Shown here piece after piece: positions 20,303 through 28,937 of a stretch of 64,000 bases of DNA. A model generated the notes under the pieces. The model did no database searches. It saw nothing but the letters and a program-made list of their open reading frames with translations, and was not told where the DNA came from. Each line of letters begins with the position of its first letter. Position 1 is the stretch's first letter. The position numbers and the translations under genes were made by a program. The DNA is taken from assembly GCA_011525745.1 (NCBI GenBank), contig WYBU01000076.1, forward strand, positions 47,401-111,400, given 5' to 3'. Source of the stretch: Planctomycetaceae bacterium. GTDB lineage: Bacteria; Planctomycetota; Phycisphaerae; UBA1845; UTPLA1.

Positions 20303-20560
20303 TCGCCGCGCTTCGCATCGCCGGTCGCGCCGATTCGTGGGGTCCGCTGCGCCGCCCCGTTCTCTCGTGTGGCATGGTCAAGCCCTCGCGCGAACATGCG
20401 CCGACGTCGCCACACCGCGCGTCGCGACGACTTGTCCATGACGCCTCCCGCAAGTGCGCGCAATCCGCAGGGTGTCACGGGTCGGTTTGTTCCACGTCAA
20501 CCGCCGTCCGCCCCGCCGACGACGTTTGCACCGCCCGCCCGGACCGTTTGAAATGCCCCC
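20303..20560. other. Intergenic region where a permease would be expected
   Basis: 258 bases. It starts with an ATG overlapping the ATPase stop codon, but the frame is not membrane-like. GGTCAAGCCCTCGCGCG at about 20375-20391 is a solo arm of the inverted-repeat element found at 56122-56224. This could mark an insertion or deletion scar. Confidence 0.4.
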
Positions 20561-20983
20561 ATGCCGAGCCAAAAGCCCACTTCCTGCGAACTGCCGATTC
20601 GCGTGCGCTACGCCGAGTCGGACCCGATGGGCGTGCTGCACCATTCAAAGTACTTCGAGTATTTCGAGATGGGCCGCACCGAACTGCTGCGCCGGGCCGG
20701 GTTCCGCTATCGCGATCTCGAAGAGCGCGGCGTGCTGTTCGTCGTCGTCAAGCTCGAATGCCGCTTTCGCGCGCCGGCGCGCTATGACGATGAACTGATC
20801 CTCACGACCCGAATCACGCGCATGTCCCGGGCGCGCATCGACCACGAATACTCCCTGACGCGCGATGGCCGTGTCTTGTGCGAGGCCGCTTCGACGCTGG
20901 CCTGCGTCGGACGCGACGGCCGCCCCATCCCCATTCCGGATGAAATGTTCGTCGACCTGCCGCCGCGTTGCGTGGAGCCTTGA
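20561..20983 (+). CDS. Acyl-CoA thioesterase, YbgC/FadM type (hot-dog fold)
   Basis: 140 residues. The 4HBT signature is clear: V-R-Y-A-E-S-D-P-M-G-V-L-H-H-S-K-Y-F-E-Y-F-E, with the catalytic aspartate in S-D-P-M-G. Length and motif fit the YbgC group, which hydrolyses short-chain or hydroxybenzoyl acyl-CoA esters. No tol-pal genes are near, so an envelope role cannot be argued from context. The start ATG lies 258 bases behind the ABC ATPase. Confidence 0.88.
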   Translation: MPSQKPTSCELPIRVRYAESDPMGVLHHSKYFEYFEMGRTELLRRAGFRYRDLEERGVLFVVVKLECRFRAPARYDDELILTTRITRMSRARIDHEYSLTRDGRVLCEAASTLACVGRDGRPIPIPDEMFVDLPPRCVEP

Positions 20984-21090
20984 TCCGAGCTTTGATCCGA
21001 GCTTTGTTCCGAGCCTCAAGCGCCAGCGCGACGTCGCACCTGCCAACGCGCGTCAACCGCGGCGATTGCACTCGCGGCGCTGATCGCGGC

Positions 21091-21127
21091 CGGGCGCCCC
21101 GCCGCGTTGCGGTGGAGTCGCGATAAT
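21091..21127. repeat. Copy of the CCCGCCGCG palindromic repeat
   Basis: CCCGCCGCG faces TGCGGTGGA and is followed by GTCGCGATAAT, a diverged copy of the family best seen at 47947 and 63832. Confidence 0.6.
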
Positions 21128-21182
21128 CGTAATTCGAGTACCCCCCCAAATCTCGAACCGCGCCCTCAATGCGTCCCGACGC

Positions 21183-21671
21183 TCAAACACCTCTTTCCGC
21201 CCCCTGCTCAACGTGAATCGAATCCCCAACGCGAATGATCCCGCCGGCCACGACCCGGGCGCGCAGCCCGCCGCGGTGGATCAGGGACCGAATCATCCCC
21301 TCGCGCGTCAGGCGCTCCAGATACTGGCACGGTTCACACAACCTCATGCCCAGCAACCAAGCCGCTCCGACGCGAAACTCACGACCCACGAGATGATTCA
21401 GCGCCACGCCGCGCGTCACGATGTTGCGTCGCGACTCGCCGGGCTTCAGCGCCAGGTTGTAATCGCGCTGCGCCGCTTCGATCGCTTCGATCTCGATCAA
21501 TGTAACTTCCGAGTCGGGCTTGGCGTCGCGCGCGGAACGCCCGGCATTCTTCGTGTGATAGCGATCGCCGCGCAGCCCCAGACCCGCCTCGGCCAGCGCT
21601 TCGGCCACCGCGTGCACGGGCGCCTTCTCCTGATCGGCAACGTAGATCGCAACAACGGACGGTTCGTTCAT
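21183..21671 (-). CDS. MOSC domain protein
   Basis: 162 residues. The small MOSC domain pattern is present: G-L-R-G-D-R-Y near the start, R-R-N-I-V-T-R-G-V-A-L-N-H-L-V-G, and C-E-P-C-Q-Y-L-E with the cysteine typical of the family. MOSC domains move sulfur to molybdenum cofactor or act in reductive detoxification. No molybdenum enzyme is nearby. The ATG overlaps the stop of the DUF418-like gene (ATGA), so the two are translated from one message. Confidence 0.85.
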   Translation of the reverse strand: MNEPSVVAIYVADQEKAPVHAVAEALAEAGLGLRGDRYHTKNAGRSARDAKPDSEVTLIEIEAIEAAQRDYNLALKPGESRRNIVTRGVALNHLVGREFRVGAAWLLGMRLCEPCQYLERLTREGMIRSLIHRGGLRARVVAGGIIRVGDSIHVEQGAERGV

Positions 21672-23128
21672 CCCGCCGAGCTTACAGTGCGGCGGCGCAT
21701 CGGAACAGGCCGGCCGTACGTGAGGCATCGCCAAAGCCACTCGACAGGCCCGAAGTGGAATCGCTCAAGCCACAGCGGACTCAGGACAAGTTGCAGGCCG
21801 AAAACGGCGAGCGCCACGCCGACGCACTGCGCGAAGCCGACCGCGCCGAACAGACCGAGTCCGTAGGAATAGAAGATCAGCCCGCACAGCACCGAGTGCA
21901 GCAGGTAGTTCGTCAGCGCCATGCGGCCGACCGCGGCCAGCGGACTCAGCCGCGCCAGCCACACGGGCTTCAGGCACAGCAGGGCCAGGCCGCCGGCATA
22001 GGCGAGGCTCAGTGTCATGCTGCCGGTGTAATGCAACGCCACGCCGGACCAGCCGATCCATGCGTTGGGAACGGACGTGTTCATCAGTATGAACGCGGCG
22101 ATTTCGAGCGGCAGCCCGATCGCCAGGCCCCAGCGAAGGAAGCGACGGAACGTGGCCGCGTGTCGATCCGTTCCGTCAAAAACGCCCCAGCGAATAAAGG
22201 CAATGCCCACAAAAAACAGGGCCAGACAGCGCCAGGCGGCGACCTTGGCGTTAAAGATCACGCCGACCACGATGAAATAGTAGATCGAACGGTGCAGGAC
22301 CATGTCGCGCGCCGGGCCGTTCCGGTAAATCTCCTCTTCGCGATCGAGGAATTGGAACAGGCGAATGACCCGTCGCTCGATCTCCTCTCCGCGGTTCGCC
22401 GGCGCCGACGCCGCGGCCGGCTGCGTCGCCGGACGTGACACGGCGACTGTTTCTGAACTCGATGCCGGCGCGGTTGTAAACGAATCGCCGTGGTGCGAAT
22501 GGGCGGTCGACCCGCGCTGTGCACTGCGATCGTCCTCGGCGTAACTTCCCCACGACTGCGTTTCGCTCCAGTCGGCCTCCGGCGCCAACGCGGCAATGCC
22601 GGCCAGAAACAGCAACGGAAGAGCAAAAAGCACGCCCGCGGCGATCAGCAGCCGCCGCGTTCCGACGTTGCGACAGGCCAGCGCGATAAAGCCCAGCAGC
22701 GCGTATGTGCCAAGGATGTCTCCGTACCACAGAAGCACGCCGTGCAGAATGCCGATCGTCAGCAACACCAGCAGCCTTCGCGCGTACAGGCCTCCGAACG
22801 CCCGGCCGGCGGCGGCCGCGCGGCGGCTTTGCAGCGCAAGTCCCATGCCGAACAGCAGCGAGAACAGCGTGATGAACTTGAAATCGCACAGGATTCGCAC
22901 CGCCATCCCTAGGGCGGCGTCGAGGCCCGCGGCGCGCTTCCAGCGAAAATCCTGCGCCTCGAGCAGCGGCGCGGCGAAGAACGTGATGTTCACCAGCAGA
23001 ATGCCCAGCACCGCCGCCCCGCGCAACACGTCGAGCGTCACGAGCCGCTCCGATTCCGCGACGGGGCCGCCGACGGCCGGCGGCCGCGCGGAAGACGGAA
23101 GGGACGGTACTTCTACGCCGGCGTTCAT
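21668..23128 (-). CDS. DUF418/YeiB-like multi-pass membrane protein
   Basis: 486 residues. The opening R-L-V-T-L-D-V-L-R-G-A-A-V-L-G-I-L-L-V-N segment is the DUF418/YeiB signature. The L-F-G-M-G-L helix pair follows, and the second half has T-N-Y-L-L-H-S-V near the end. Roughly ten hydrophobic segments are visible. A hydrophilic insert of about 80 residues rich in Ser, Ala and Thr lies between about 195 and 275. The family is related to acyltransferase-3-like membrane proteins, with no settled function. ATG 23128 has AGGAAG just upstream. It is the first gene of a two-gene unit with the MOSC protein. Confidence 0.85.
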   Translation of the reverse strand: MNAGVEVPSLPSSARPPAVGGPVAESERLVTLDVLRGAAVLGILLVNITFFAAPLLEAQDFRWKRAAGLDAALGMAVRILCDFKFITLFSLLFGMGLALQSRRAAAAGRAFGGLYARRLLVLLTIGILHGVLLWYGDILGTYALLGFIALACRNVGTRRLLIAAGVLFALPLLFLAGIAALAPEADWSETQSWGSYAEDDRSAQRGSTAHSHHGDSFTTAPASSSETVAVSRPATQPAAASAPANRGEEIERRVIRLFQFLDREEEIYRNGPARDMVLHRSIYYFIVVGVIFNAKVAAWRCLALFFVGIAFIRWGVFDGTDRHAATFRRFLRWGLAIGLPLEIAAFILMNTSVPNAWIGWSGVALHYTGSMTLSLAYAGGLALLCLKPVWLARLSPLAAVGRMALTNYLLHSVLCGLIFYSYGLGLFGAVGFAQCVGVALAVFGLQLVLSPLWLERFHFGPVEWLWRCLTYGRPVPMRRRTVSSAG

Positions 23129-23345
23129 AAGGCTTCCTGATGGCGAATCGTAACCGAATTCGAATGAGCGGGCGGCGAGGACGACCGCCGCCGCATCCGG
23201 ACGTACACCTGTTTCAACGTATGGGCGGGCCGATGTTTGCGGAAGGCCTGATTCGACCGCACCGCCCACTGCCGGAACCCGCCATTGCCGGAACCGCGCG
23301 ATCGGATAAAATGCCCCCGCGCCAAGATCGGCTTAGGAGCTGGTA

Positions 23346-23837
23346 ATGACCTGCAAGGAACTCCTCTTGTCGGAACTGTCCGCCAGTCAGTGGCTTTTCG
23401 AGAACTTCACGAAGGACTTCACCGACGATGAAGCCCGCTTTCAGCCGTTCGATGGCGGAAACCACGTCATCTGGCTGATCGCTCACGTCGCCGTCACCGA
23501 AGACTGGGCCGTCAACCTGCTCGGCGGCGGTCCGAAGCGGCTGCCGGAGCCGATTCATCAGGCGTTCGGCGGCGGACGGCCGTGTCGTACGGACACGAGC
23601 CTGACGCTCAAGGAAGCCTGGGACATGTTGAAGCGGACGCGCAAACATACCGAGGAGTTCATCCGCGCGATGCCCGAATCGCGCCTCGATGAGAAGTCGC
23701 CGCAGGGCGCGCCGCCTCAGTTTCCCACGGTCGGCGCGTTCCTGGGTCTGATTGGAACGCATCCGTTCTGGCATTTCGGCCAGCTTTCCGTCAATCGGCG
23801 CATGTTGAAAAAGCCGGCCGTGTTCGACGTTCAGTGA
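23346..23837 (+). CDS. DinB family protein
   Basis: 163 residues, a four-helix bundle by pattern. The likely metal ligands are the histidine in W-L-I-A-H-V-A-V and the pair in G-T-H-P-F-W-H-F-G-Q. DinB-like enzymes include metal-dependent thiol transferases (bacillithiol, mycothiol, maleylpyruvate isomerase), but many members have no assigned reaction. The start has TAGGAG 7 bases upstream, and a TAAAAT box lies near 23307. Confidence 0.8.
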   Translation: MTCKELLLSELSASQWLFENFTKDFTDDEARFQPFDGGNHVIWLIAHVAVTEDWAVNLLGGGPKRLPEPIHQAFGGGRPCRTDTSLTLKEAWDMLKRTRKHTEEFIRAMPESRLDEKSPQGAPPQFPTVGAFLGLIGTHPFWHFGQLSVNRRMLKKPAVFDVQ

Positions 23838-23956
23838 AAATAGGCGCCGCCGGCGCGGCGCCGACTGCGCACGTCCGGCACACAACGTCGCTTCGGAGTC
23901 AGCCTCCGAAGCTGTGAACCGTGACTCGGGTCTTCGTTCCAGGGAGAATCCGTGCT

Positions 23957-24574
23957 ATGGCCAAAAAGAAGAAGATGCAAAAGAAGCACAAGGGCGGCGC
24001 TCGTACGGCGAAGCCGAAGAAGGCTTCGGTGAGAATGGCCTCCAAGCGCAAGCCGGCCGCAAAGCGCGCGGCGGCGAAGAAACCCGCCCGCCGGACCGCC
24101 GCGGCGCCACGCCCGCGCAAACCGGCCGGTCCCTCATACAAGCCGGGCGACATGCCGTTCGTCACGCCCGGCCTGATCGTACGCGATCCCGCCGCGTCGC
24201 TCGATTTCTATGCGCGGGCCTTCGGCTTCAGGGAGAAGCTGCGCGTGCCGGGACCCGACGGTCGCGTCATGCACGCCGAAATGAAGCATCAGGACGGCGT
24301 CATCATGCTCGGTCCCGAACCGCCCAACTCGTACACGTCGCGCGCCCCGAGTTCGGTCGGCGCGGCCACGGCGGGCGTGTATGTCTATGTCGAGGACGTC
24401 GACCGGCTTTTCGACCAGGCCACCGCGGCCGGCGCGAGCGTCATGGAACCCCTGACCGACCAGTTCTGGGGCGACCGCACGTGCAAACTGCGCGATCCGG
24501 ATGGGCATATCTGGCAGTTTGCGACGAACAAGCGGCCGTTCGATGCGGCCGCGGTTCTGCCGCCGGCGATGTAA
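23957..24574 (+). CDS. VOC/glyoxalase-like protein with a lysine/alanine-rich basic N-terminal tail
   Basis: 205 residues. The first about 58 are extremely basic and low-complexity (Lys, Arg, Ala, Pro), like the tails of histone H1-type proteins. From about residue 66 a VOC domain follows: T-P-G-L-I-V-R-D-P-A-A-S-L-D-F-Y, the glutamate in H-A-E-M-K, and D-P-D-G-H-I-W-Q-F at the end. The domain resembles PhnB-like glyoxalase/bleomycin-resistance proteins. The tail could bind nucleic acid or acidic surfaces. ATG 23957 has GGGAG 10 bases upstream. A start inside the protein, just before the VOC domain, cannot be excluded, but the tail is open and well framed. Confidence 0.82.
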   Translation: MAKKKKMQKKHKGGARTAKPKKASVRMASKRKPAAKRAAAKKPARRTAAAPRPRKPAGPSYKPGDMPFVTPGLIVRDPAASLDFYARAFGFREKLRVPGPDGRVMHAEMKHQDGVIMLGPEPPNSYTSRAPSSVGAATAGVYVYVEDVDRLFDQATAAGASVMEPLTDQFWGDRTCKLRDPDGHIWQFATNKRPFDAAAVLPPAM

Positions 24575-24578
24575 GGGG

Positions 24579-24838
24579 TCGCGCACAAATAACCGGAAAG
24601 ATTGTCCCGGGTGGTACCGGCATCTTGCCTGTTCGATTGTCCCGGGTGGTATGGGCATCCTGCCCGTTCCATTGTCCTGGGTGGTACGGGCATCTTGCCC
24701 GTTCAATCGTCCTGGGTGGTACGGGCATCTCGCCCGTTCCGATTATCCTGGGTGGTACGGGCATCTTGCCCGTTCCGGACGGGCGGGACGCCCGTACCAC
24801 CCCTCGTCCATTCGTTCACCCTATTCCCGCGCGACGCC
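24579..24838. repeat. GGGTGGTACGGGC repeat array, five units (copy 1)
   Basis: Five units of 35-36 bases start at 24601, 24636, 24671, 24706 and 24742. Each has GGGTGGTACGGGC, then ATCTT, then GCCCGTT, so each can fold as a small hairpin. The array ends with an inverted GCCCGTACCACCC. It is framed by TCGCGCACAAA on the left and TTCGTTCACCCTATT on the right. The same frame surrounds the array at 61456-61893. Confidence 0.9.
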
Positions 24839-24856
24839 TGAGGGCGTGCTGACGCT

Positions 24857-24962
24857 CAACCGAACCGCCACCGCGGGCGACTCAACCGAACCGCGACCGT
24901 GAGCAACTGAACCGAACCGCGACCGTGAGCAACTGAACCGAACCGCGACCGTGAGGGAGCGG
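24857..24962. repeat. CCGAACCGCGACCGTGAG repeats upstream of ilvC
   Basis: Three to four short units of about 30 bases. They belong to the same family as the regular 34-base array that follows ilvC at 26172, so ilvC is bracketed by this repeat. Confidence 0.75.
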
Positions 24963-25183
24963 CGAGATACACCCCGCCTTCGATTACGGCTTCATTTCCC
25001 TGGCGCCGTGACTTACGCGCGCAGTCGCACGGGATTTCGGCGTCCTGATGGTCCGGATTGGGATCGGCGCATAAGATGGAACCCGCGTGGAGCGGCCCAC
25101 GCCTGCGCGGGGGCGCAGCCCGTTCGTGCGGGCAGTATGCCCGCGGCGCGCGGCGCGGCTTGCCGGTACGTGCGGAGCACACG

Positions 25184-26194
25184 ATGAGACTCTTCTCCGA
25201 TCGCGACGCCGATCTGTCGGTTCTGAGATCCGCCGGCGTCGCCATGCTCGGCTACGGCAACCAGGGGCAGGCGCATGCCCTGAACCTGCGCGACAGCGGC
25301 GTGCCGGTCATCGTCGGTCAGCGCGGCGGCTCGTCGCGCTTCGACTCGGCGCGGGCGGACGGATTCGAGCCGGTGCCGCTGGAACAGGCCGTTCCGCGCG
25401 CGGGCCTGCTGATCCTCGCGCTGCCCGACGATCGCATGGCCGACGTCTATGCCGAAGCGATCGCGCCGCACCTGCGCCCAGGCCAGGCGCTGGGATTCAT
25501 TCACGGTTTCAACATTTATTTTCGGCGCATTGTTCCCCCGGCGGATGTCGACGTGGTGATGGTCGCCCCCAAAGGCCCCGGCCGGCTGGTGCGCGACGCC
25601 TTCGTCGCGGGCGGCGGCGTGGCCGGGCTGCTGGCCGTGCATCAGGACGCGACGGCGCAGGCACAACGTACGGCGCTGGCGTGGGCGGCCGGCATCGGCT
25701 GCACGCGCGTCGGCGTGTTCGAGACGACGTTCGCCCACGAGACCGTGACCGACCTGTTCGGCGAGCAGACCGTCCTTTGCGGCGGAATGGTGGAGCTGAT
25801 GAAGGCCGCCTTTGAGACGCTGGTCGTTGCCGGCTATCCCGACGAGCTGGCCTATTTCGAGTGCGTGCACGAGGTCAAGCAGATCGTCGATCTGATTTAC
25901 GACGGCGGCATTGAGGGAATGCGACGGCGCATCTCCTCGACGGCCCGATACGGCGGCCTGATTCGCGGCCCGGAAATGCTCCCGGATGCGGCGCGACAGG
26001 CGATGCGCGCAGCGCTGGCGGACATCGAATCCGGCGCGTTCGCCCGGCGCTTCGCTCAGGATACCGCGGCCGGCGGCCCCGAGATGCGGCGGCTGGCCCA
26101 GGAGGAGCAAGAACATCCCGTCGTCGAAGCGCGGCGAAAGCTGTTCGATCGTCTCAACCAGCGGCAGCCTCAACCGAACCGCGACCATGAGTGA
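25184..26194 (+). CDS. ilvC: Ketol-acid reductoisomerase
   Basis: 336 residues, the length of the short (class I) enzyme. It converts acetolactate to dihydroxyisovalerate in branched-chain amino-acid synthesis. The NADPH site is G-Y-G-N-Q-G-Q-A-H-A-L-N-L-R-D-S-G. Catalytic and metal-binding residues are kept: H-G-F-N-I, A-P-K-G-P-G, D-L-F-G-E, A-Y-F-E-C-V-H-E and the serine in I-S-S-T-A. Some usually constant positions differ (N-Q-G-Q-A for S-Q-G-H-A, N-I-Y-F for N-I-H-F), so it is a diverged copy. The last nine residues (Q-P-Q-P-N-R-D-H-E) and the TGA stop lie within the first units of the downstream repeat. No other ilv gene is near. Confidence 0.9.
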   Translation: MRLFSDRDADLSVLRSAGVAMLGYGNQGQAHALNLRDSGVPVIVGQRGGSSRFDSARADGFEPVPLEQAVPRAGLLILALPDDRMADVYAEAIAPHLRPGQALGFIHGFNIYFRRIVPPADVDVVMVAPKGPGRLVRDAFVAGGGVAGLLAVHQDATAQAQRTALAWAAGIGCTRVGVFETTFAHETVTDLFGEQTVLCGGMVELMKAAFETLVVAGYPDELAYFECVHEVKQIVDLIYDGGIEGMRRRISSTARYGGLIRGPEMLPDAARQAMRAALADIESGAFARRFAQDTAAGGPEMRRLAQEEQEHPVVEARRKLFDRLNQRQPQPNRDHE

Positions 26195-26375
26195 GCGGCC
26201 CGACGAACCGAACCGCGACCGTAAGCGAGCGGCCCGACGAATCGAACCACGACCGTAAGCGAGCGGCCCGATGAACCGAACCGCGACCGTAAGCGAGCGG
26301 CCCGATGAACCGAACCGCGACCGTGAGCGAGCGGCCCGATGAACCGAACCGCGACCGTAAGGGAGCGGCCAGTTG
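26172..26375. repeat. Six tandem 34-base units (AACCGAACCGCGACCGTAAG family)
   Basis: Units start at 26172, 26206, 26240, 26274, 26308 and 26342 with exact 34-base spacing. Each reads AACCGAACCGCGACCGTAAG followed by CGAGCGGCCCGATG with few changes. The first unit overlaps the end of ilvC and provides its stop codon. There are no spacers, so it is not a CRISPR array. Confidence 0.95.
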
Positions 26376-26855
26376 TCTTCCCCAGCGGTAAAGCGCGCTG
26401 CTGTCGACTACATTCGCACCTCGGGCCAATCGAACACGTTTCGCCGCCGCTCGATGGGCCGCCCGGCCGGCAGCGTGAAAACGACCGCACGAGTCGAATC
26501 AATCGATTTGCATCAACGTACCCGGCAAAAACCTCCGTGAAAACTGAAGGCGCGTTTCTTCGCGTCCCGCGGCGATTTTCGAACGTCGCGCCACACAACT
26601 CAAGTCAGGATATCGACTGACGAGCGAGCGTCCCGACGCGATTCTCTTCCCTTCGTGAAAACAAAAGAAGAGCTTCTTCGCGTGCTGCATGGCTTTTTCC
26701 CTCCGTGCCTTCGTGCCTTTTCCCGTCACAAATTGGGTTGCGGGCGCAGCCCTCGCTGCGCCTTGGTTTCGACGTTGCGACGTTTCGGTTCCTCGCCTTG
26801 GTCCGCGCGCCATTACACTGAAGTGGGCTTACAGGCCCTGCCGGCGCTTCGCAAC
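26376..26855. other. Intergenic region before pabA
   Basis: 480 bases without a convincing gene. Near 26695-26775 lies CACAAATTGGGTTGCGG followed by CGCAGCC and a TCGACGTTGCGACG stretch; the same text recurs near 48378-48440. TACACT at 26815-26820 could be the -10 box of pabA. Confidence 0.45.
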
Positions 26856-27467
26856 ATGATCATCGTCATCGACAACTACGACTCGTTCACTTACAACCTC
26901 GTCCAGCTCGTCGGCGAATTGCTGATGCGCGAGTTCGGCATGAGCCGCGCCGCGGCCGAGGCGGGCATCGCGGTCATCCGCAACGATCGCGCCACGGCCG
27001 AGGACGTCGCCGCCGCCGCGCCGACGCACGTCATCATTTCCCCCGGTCCCGGGTCGCCGCCCGACAGCGGCGTGAGCCTGCCCCTGCTTCGTCTGCTGGC
27101 CGGACGCGTGCCGATTCTGGGCGTCTGCCTGGGACATCAGTGCCTGGCGGCGGTGTTCGCCGCCAATGTCGTCCGGGCCGAGCGGATCATGCACGGCAAG
27201 ACCAGCCGCATTCGCCACTCCGGTCGCGGCGTCTTCGCCGGCCTGCCCGACGGATTCGAGGCCTGCCGCTACCACTCGCTGATCGTGTGCCGCGATTCAT
27301 TGCCGGCTGAACTGGAAGTCACGGCCTGGACGGATGAGGGCGAGATCATGGGCCTGCGGCATCGGCAACTGCCGCTGGAAGGCGTGCAGTTTCATCCCGA
27401 GAGTTTCCTGACCACGCACGGCAGAGCATTGATGCTAAATTTTATCGCAATGTCTCCGCGCGCATGA
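26856..27467 (+). CDS. pabA: Aminodeoxychorismate/anthranilate synthase amidotransferase component
   Basis: 203 residues of the class I glutamine amidotransferase family. Start I-I-V-I-D-N-Y-D-S-F-T-Y-N-L-V-Q is the TrpG/PabA signature. Cys91 in G-V-C-L-G-H-Q is the nucleophile; His180 and Glu182 in Q-F-H-P-E-S complete the triad. It supplies ammonia to PabB or TrpE. Sequence alone cannot tell the two uses apart, and many bacteria use one subunit for both. The only chorismate-binding partner in the window is PabB-like, so pabA is preferred. ATG 26856 is the first codon of the conserved strand. Confidence 0.88.
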   Translation: MIIVIDNYDSFTYNLVQLVGELLMREFGMSRAAAEAGIAVIRNDRATAEDVAAAAPTHVIISPGPGSPPDSGVSLPLLRLLAGRVPILGVCLGHQCLAAVFAANVVRAERIMHGKTSRIRHSGRGVFAGLPDGFEACRYHSLIVCRDSLPAELEVTAWTDEGEIMGLRHRQLPLEGVQFHPESFLTTHGRALMLNFIAMSPRA

Positions 27468-27926
27468 TCGGCGTAAAACCCGCCGCCGTATTTGATGCGC
27501 GCCGCAATCGCAGCGGTCCGATGCCATGTCTGATCCGAGCCGCAAGCGCCGGCGCCGCGGCATTCAGAGCCGCGAAGCGTAAGCGAGCGGGATCGGGACG
27601 CCGGAACTGACGCGCCGCGGTTCGATCGTGCGGCAATCGCTCCGCGCGCCGCCGGGATCGAAACGCACGTGCACGGAGGAACGGCTTATTCGCGCAGCGG
27701 GCTTGCGGATCCCGCTTGCCGGCGCCGCGCGGCTCTGAAAGAAGTTCACACGCACGAGCTTGAAGTCGGTGTGTTTGCGCGTGGCACGGCCTTGCAGCCC
27801 GTGCGAATCAGAACCCCGGACGCAAACCCGGGGATGATCCGAGCCGCAAGCGCAAGCGCTGCGGTCCTCAGAACCCTCCGCGCAAGCGGCGGGCTTTTCC
27901 ACCGCCCACAAACCGGTGTTGTCGCG
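27468..27926. other. Intergenic region with GATCCGAGCCGCAAGCGC repeats
   Basis: Two to three degenerate units of the family that forms the 86-base array at 50609, for example TGATCCGAGCCGCAAGCGCC at 27530-27549 and CAGAGCCGCGAAGCGTAAGC near 27566. No gene is seen. Confidence 0.55.
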
Positions 27927-28823
27927 TTACACGCCAACCGGTAAATTCACGCAAGTAATCTCTGGACGAGTCCTTGCCGCCGCTCGCTTCTCGGATTCGC
28001 TGAATACCCGCCTCCACACATCCGCAGGCGTGCCGCACTCCGGACAAATGCCGCTGACATTGCCCCGCAGATCGTACCCGCACGTCGAACAGAAGCCGTG
28101 CACAAACTGCGTGCGCTTCCATCGCAGTCGATCATGGAACAACAGCAAGCCGGCGTACATGAAGCCCAGCGCCAGCGCCACAAACGCCACCTTCACCGGC
28201 GCGGCAGCCTGGAAAAAAGTCAAAAACGGCTGCCGGTAGCTGCCTTCGTTGAAGAAGAACCAGACCCACCACGCCGCCACTACAGGCGCGGGAAATAACA
28301 GCACGATGGCAAAAAGGACTGTCAGTACCGCCCGCAACACCGGCCCGGGCTGTTCTCGCTCCGTGCGCAGCACGGAGCGGCCGTTGGCCCGCGCAAACGC
28401 CTCGCGTCGCTCCTTTCTCGACAACAGCCACGTCAGGAGCAGTATGACCAGGACCGGCTTGAACAGATAGATTGAGGAACAGCCGTAGACAGCCATTGGT
28501 CCAACGAGGTAGCCCGAGCCAACGTAGCCGTGGCGCACTTGCCGCGTGGAAAAAACCGAGAGCCCCTCTCCGCTGCCTCTCACATAAGGCGCGCAGACCG
28601 TGTCGCCATGGACGACTAATCCGTCGCTCAGAACGAACGCCGCGGCTGAATAGAAGATCGGCGACATCTCTTCGCGCGGCGCCACCCACACAACCGTTAC
28701 GCCGCAGCTTCCCAGCCACAACGCGCCCAGCACGGCGCTGACGATCAGCCCCACGCGAATCAGCCGCCGGCGGCGACGGCTGTGCGCACTCCCAATGACG
28801 ATGACCTGTGTCACTTTGCCCAA
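27927..28823 (-). CDS. Membrane protein with C-terminal zinc ribbon (planctomycete type)
   Basis: 298 residues. At least four hydrophobic segments are visible (about 22-42, 115-135, 160-185 and 205-225). After them comes F-C-S-T-C-G-Y-D-L-R-G-N-V-S-G-I-C-P-E-C-G, a double CxxC zinc ribbon almost diagnostic of planctomycete membrane proteins. Function is unknown. The longest frame starts with a TTG at 28823; GTG 28814 is a plausible alternative and would change only three residues. Confidence 0.75.
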   Translation of the reverse strand: MGKVTQVIVIGSAHSRRRRRLIRVGLIVSAVLGALWLGSCGVTVVWVAPREEMSPIFYSAAAFVLSDGLVVHGDTVCAPYVRGSGEGLSVFSTRQVRHGYVGSGYLVGPMAVYGCSSIYLFKPVLVILLLTWLLSRKERREAFARANGRSVLRTEREQPGPVLRAVLTVLFAIVLLFPAPVVAAWWVWFFFNEGSYRQPFLTFFQAAAPVKVAFVALALGFMYAGLLLFHDRLRWKRTQFVHGFCSTCGYDLRGNVSGICPECGTPADVWRRVFSESEKRAAARTRPEITCVNLPVGV

Positions 28824-28937
28824 CCGCCGCTAAAAGGGATTCCCCGCACGATTCGAAACGCCGCCCCGCGTCAGCGGTTCACGGCATCCGGCCTGCTGGC
28901 GACCCAAATCGTTCGAATTGCACGCGCGGCGCCCGCC

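Noticed and set aside
20299..20787. Open frame overlapping the ABC ATPase stop, considered as the missing permease
   Set aside because: No hydrophobic segments after the first codons; Arg/Ser-rich, and it overlaps the thioesterase in another frame.
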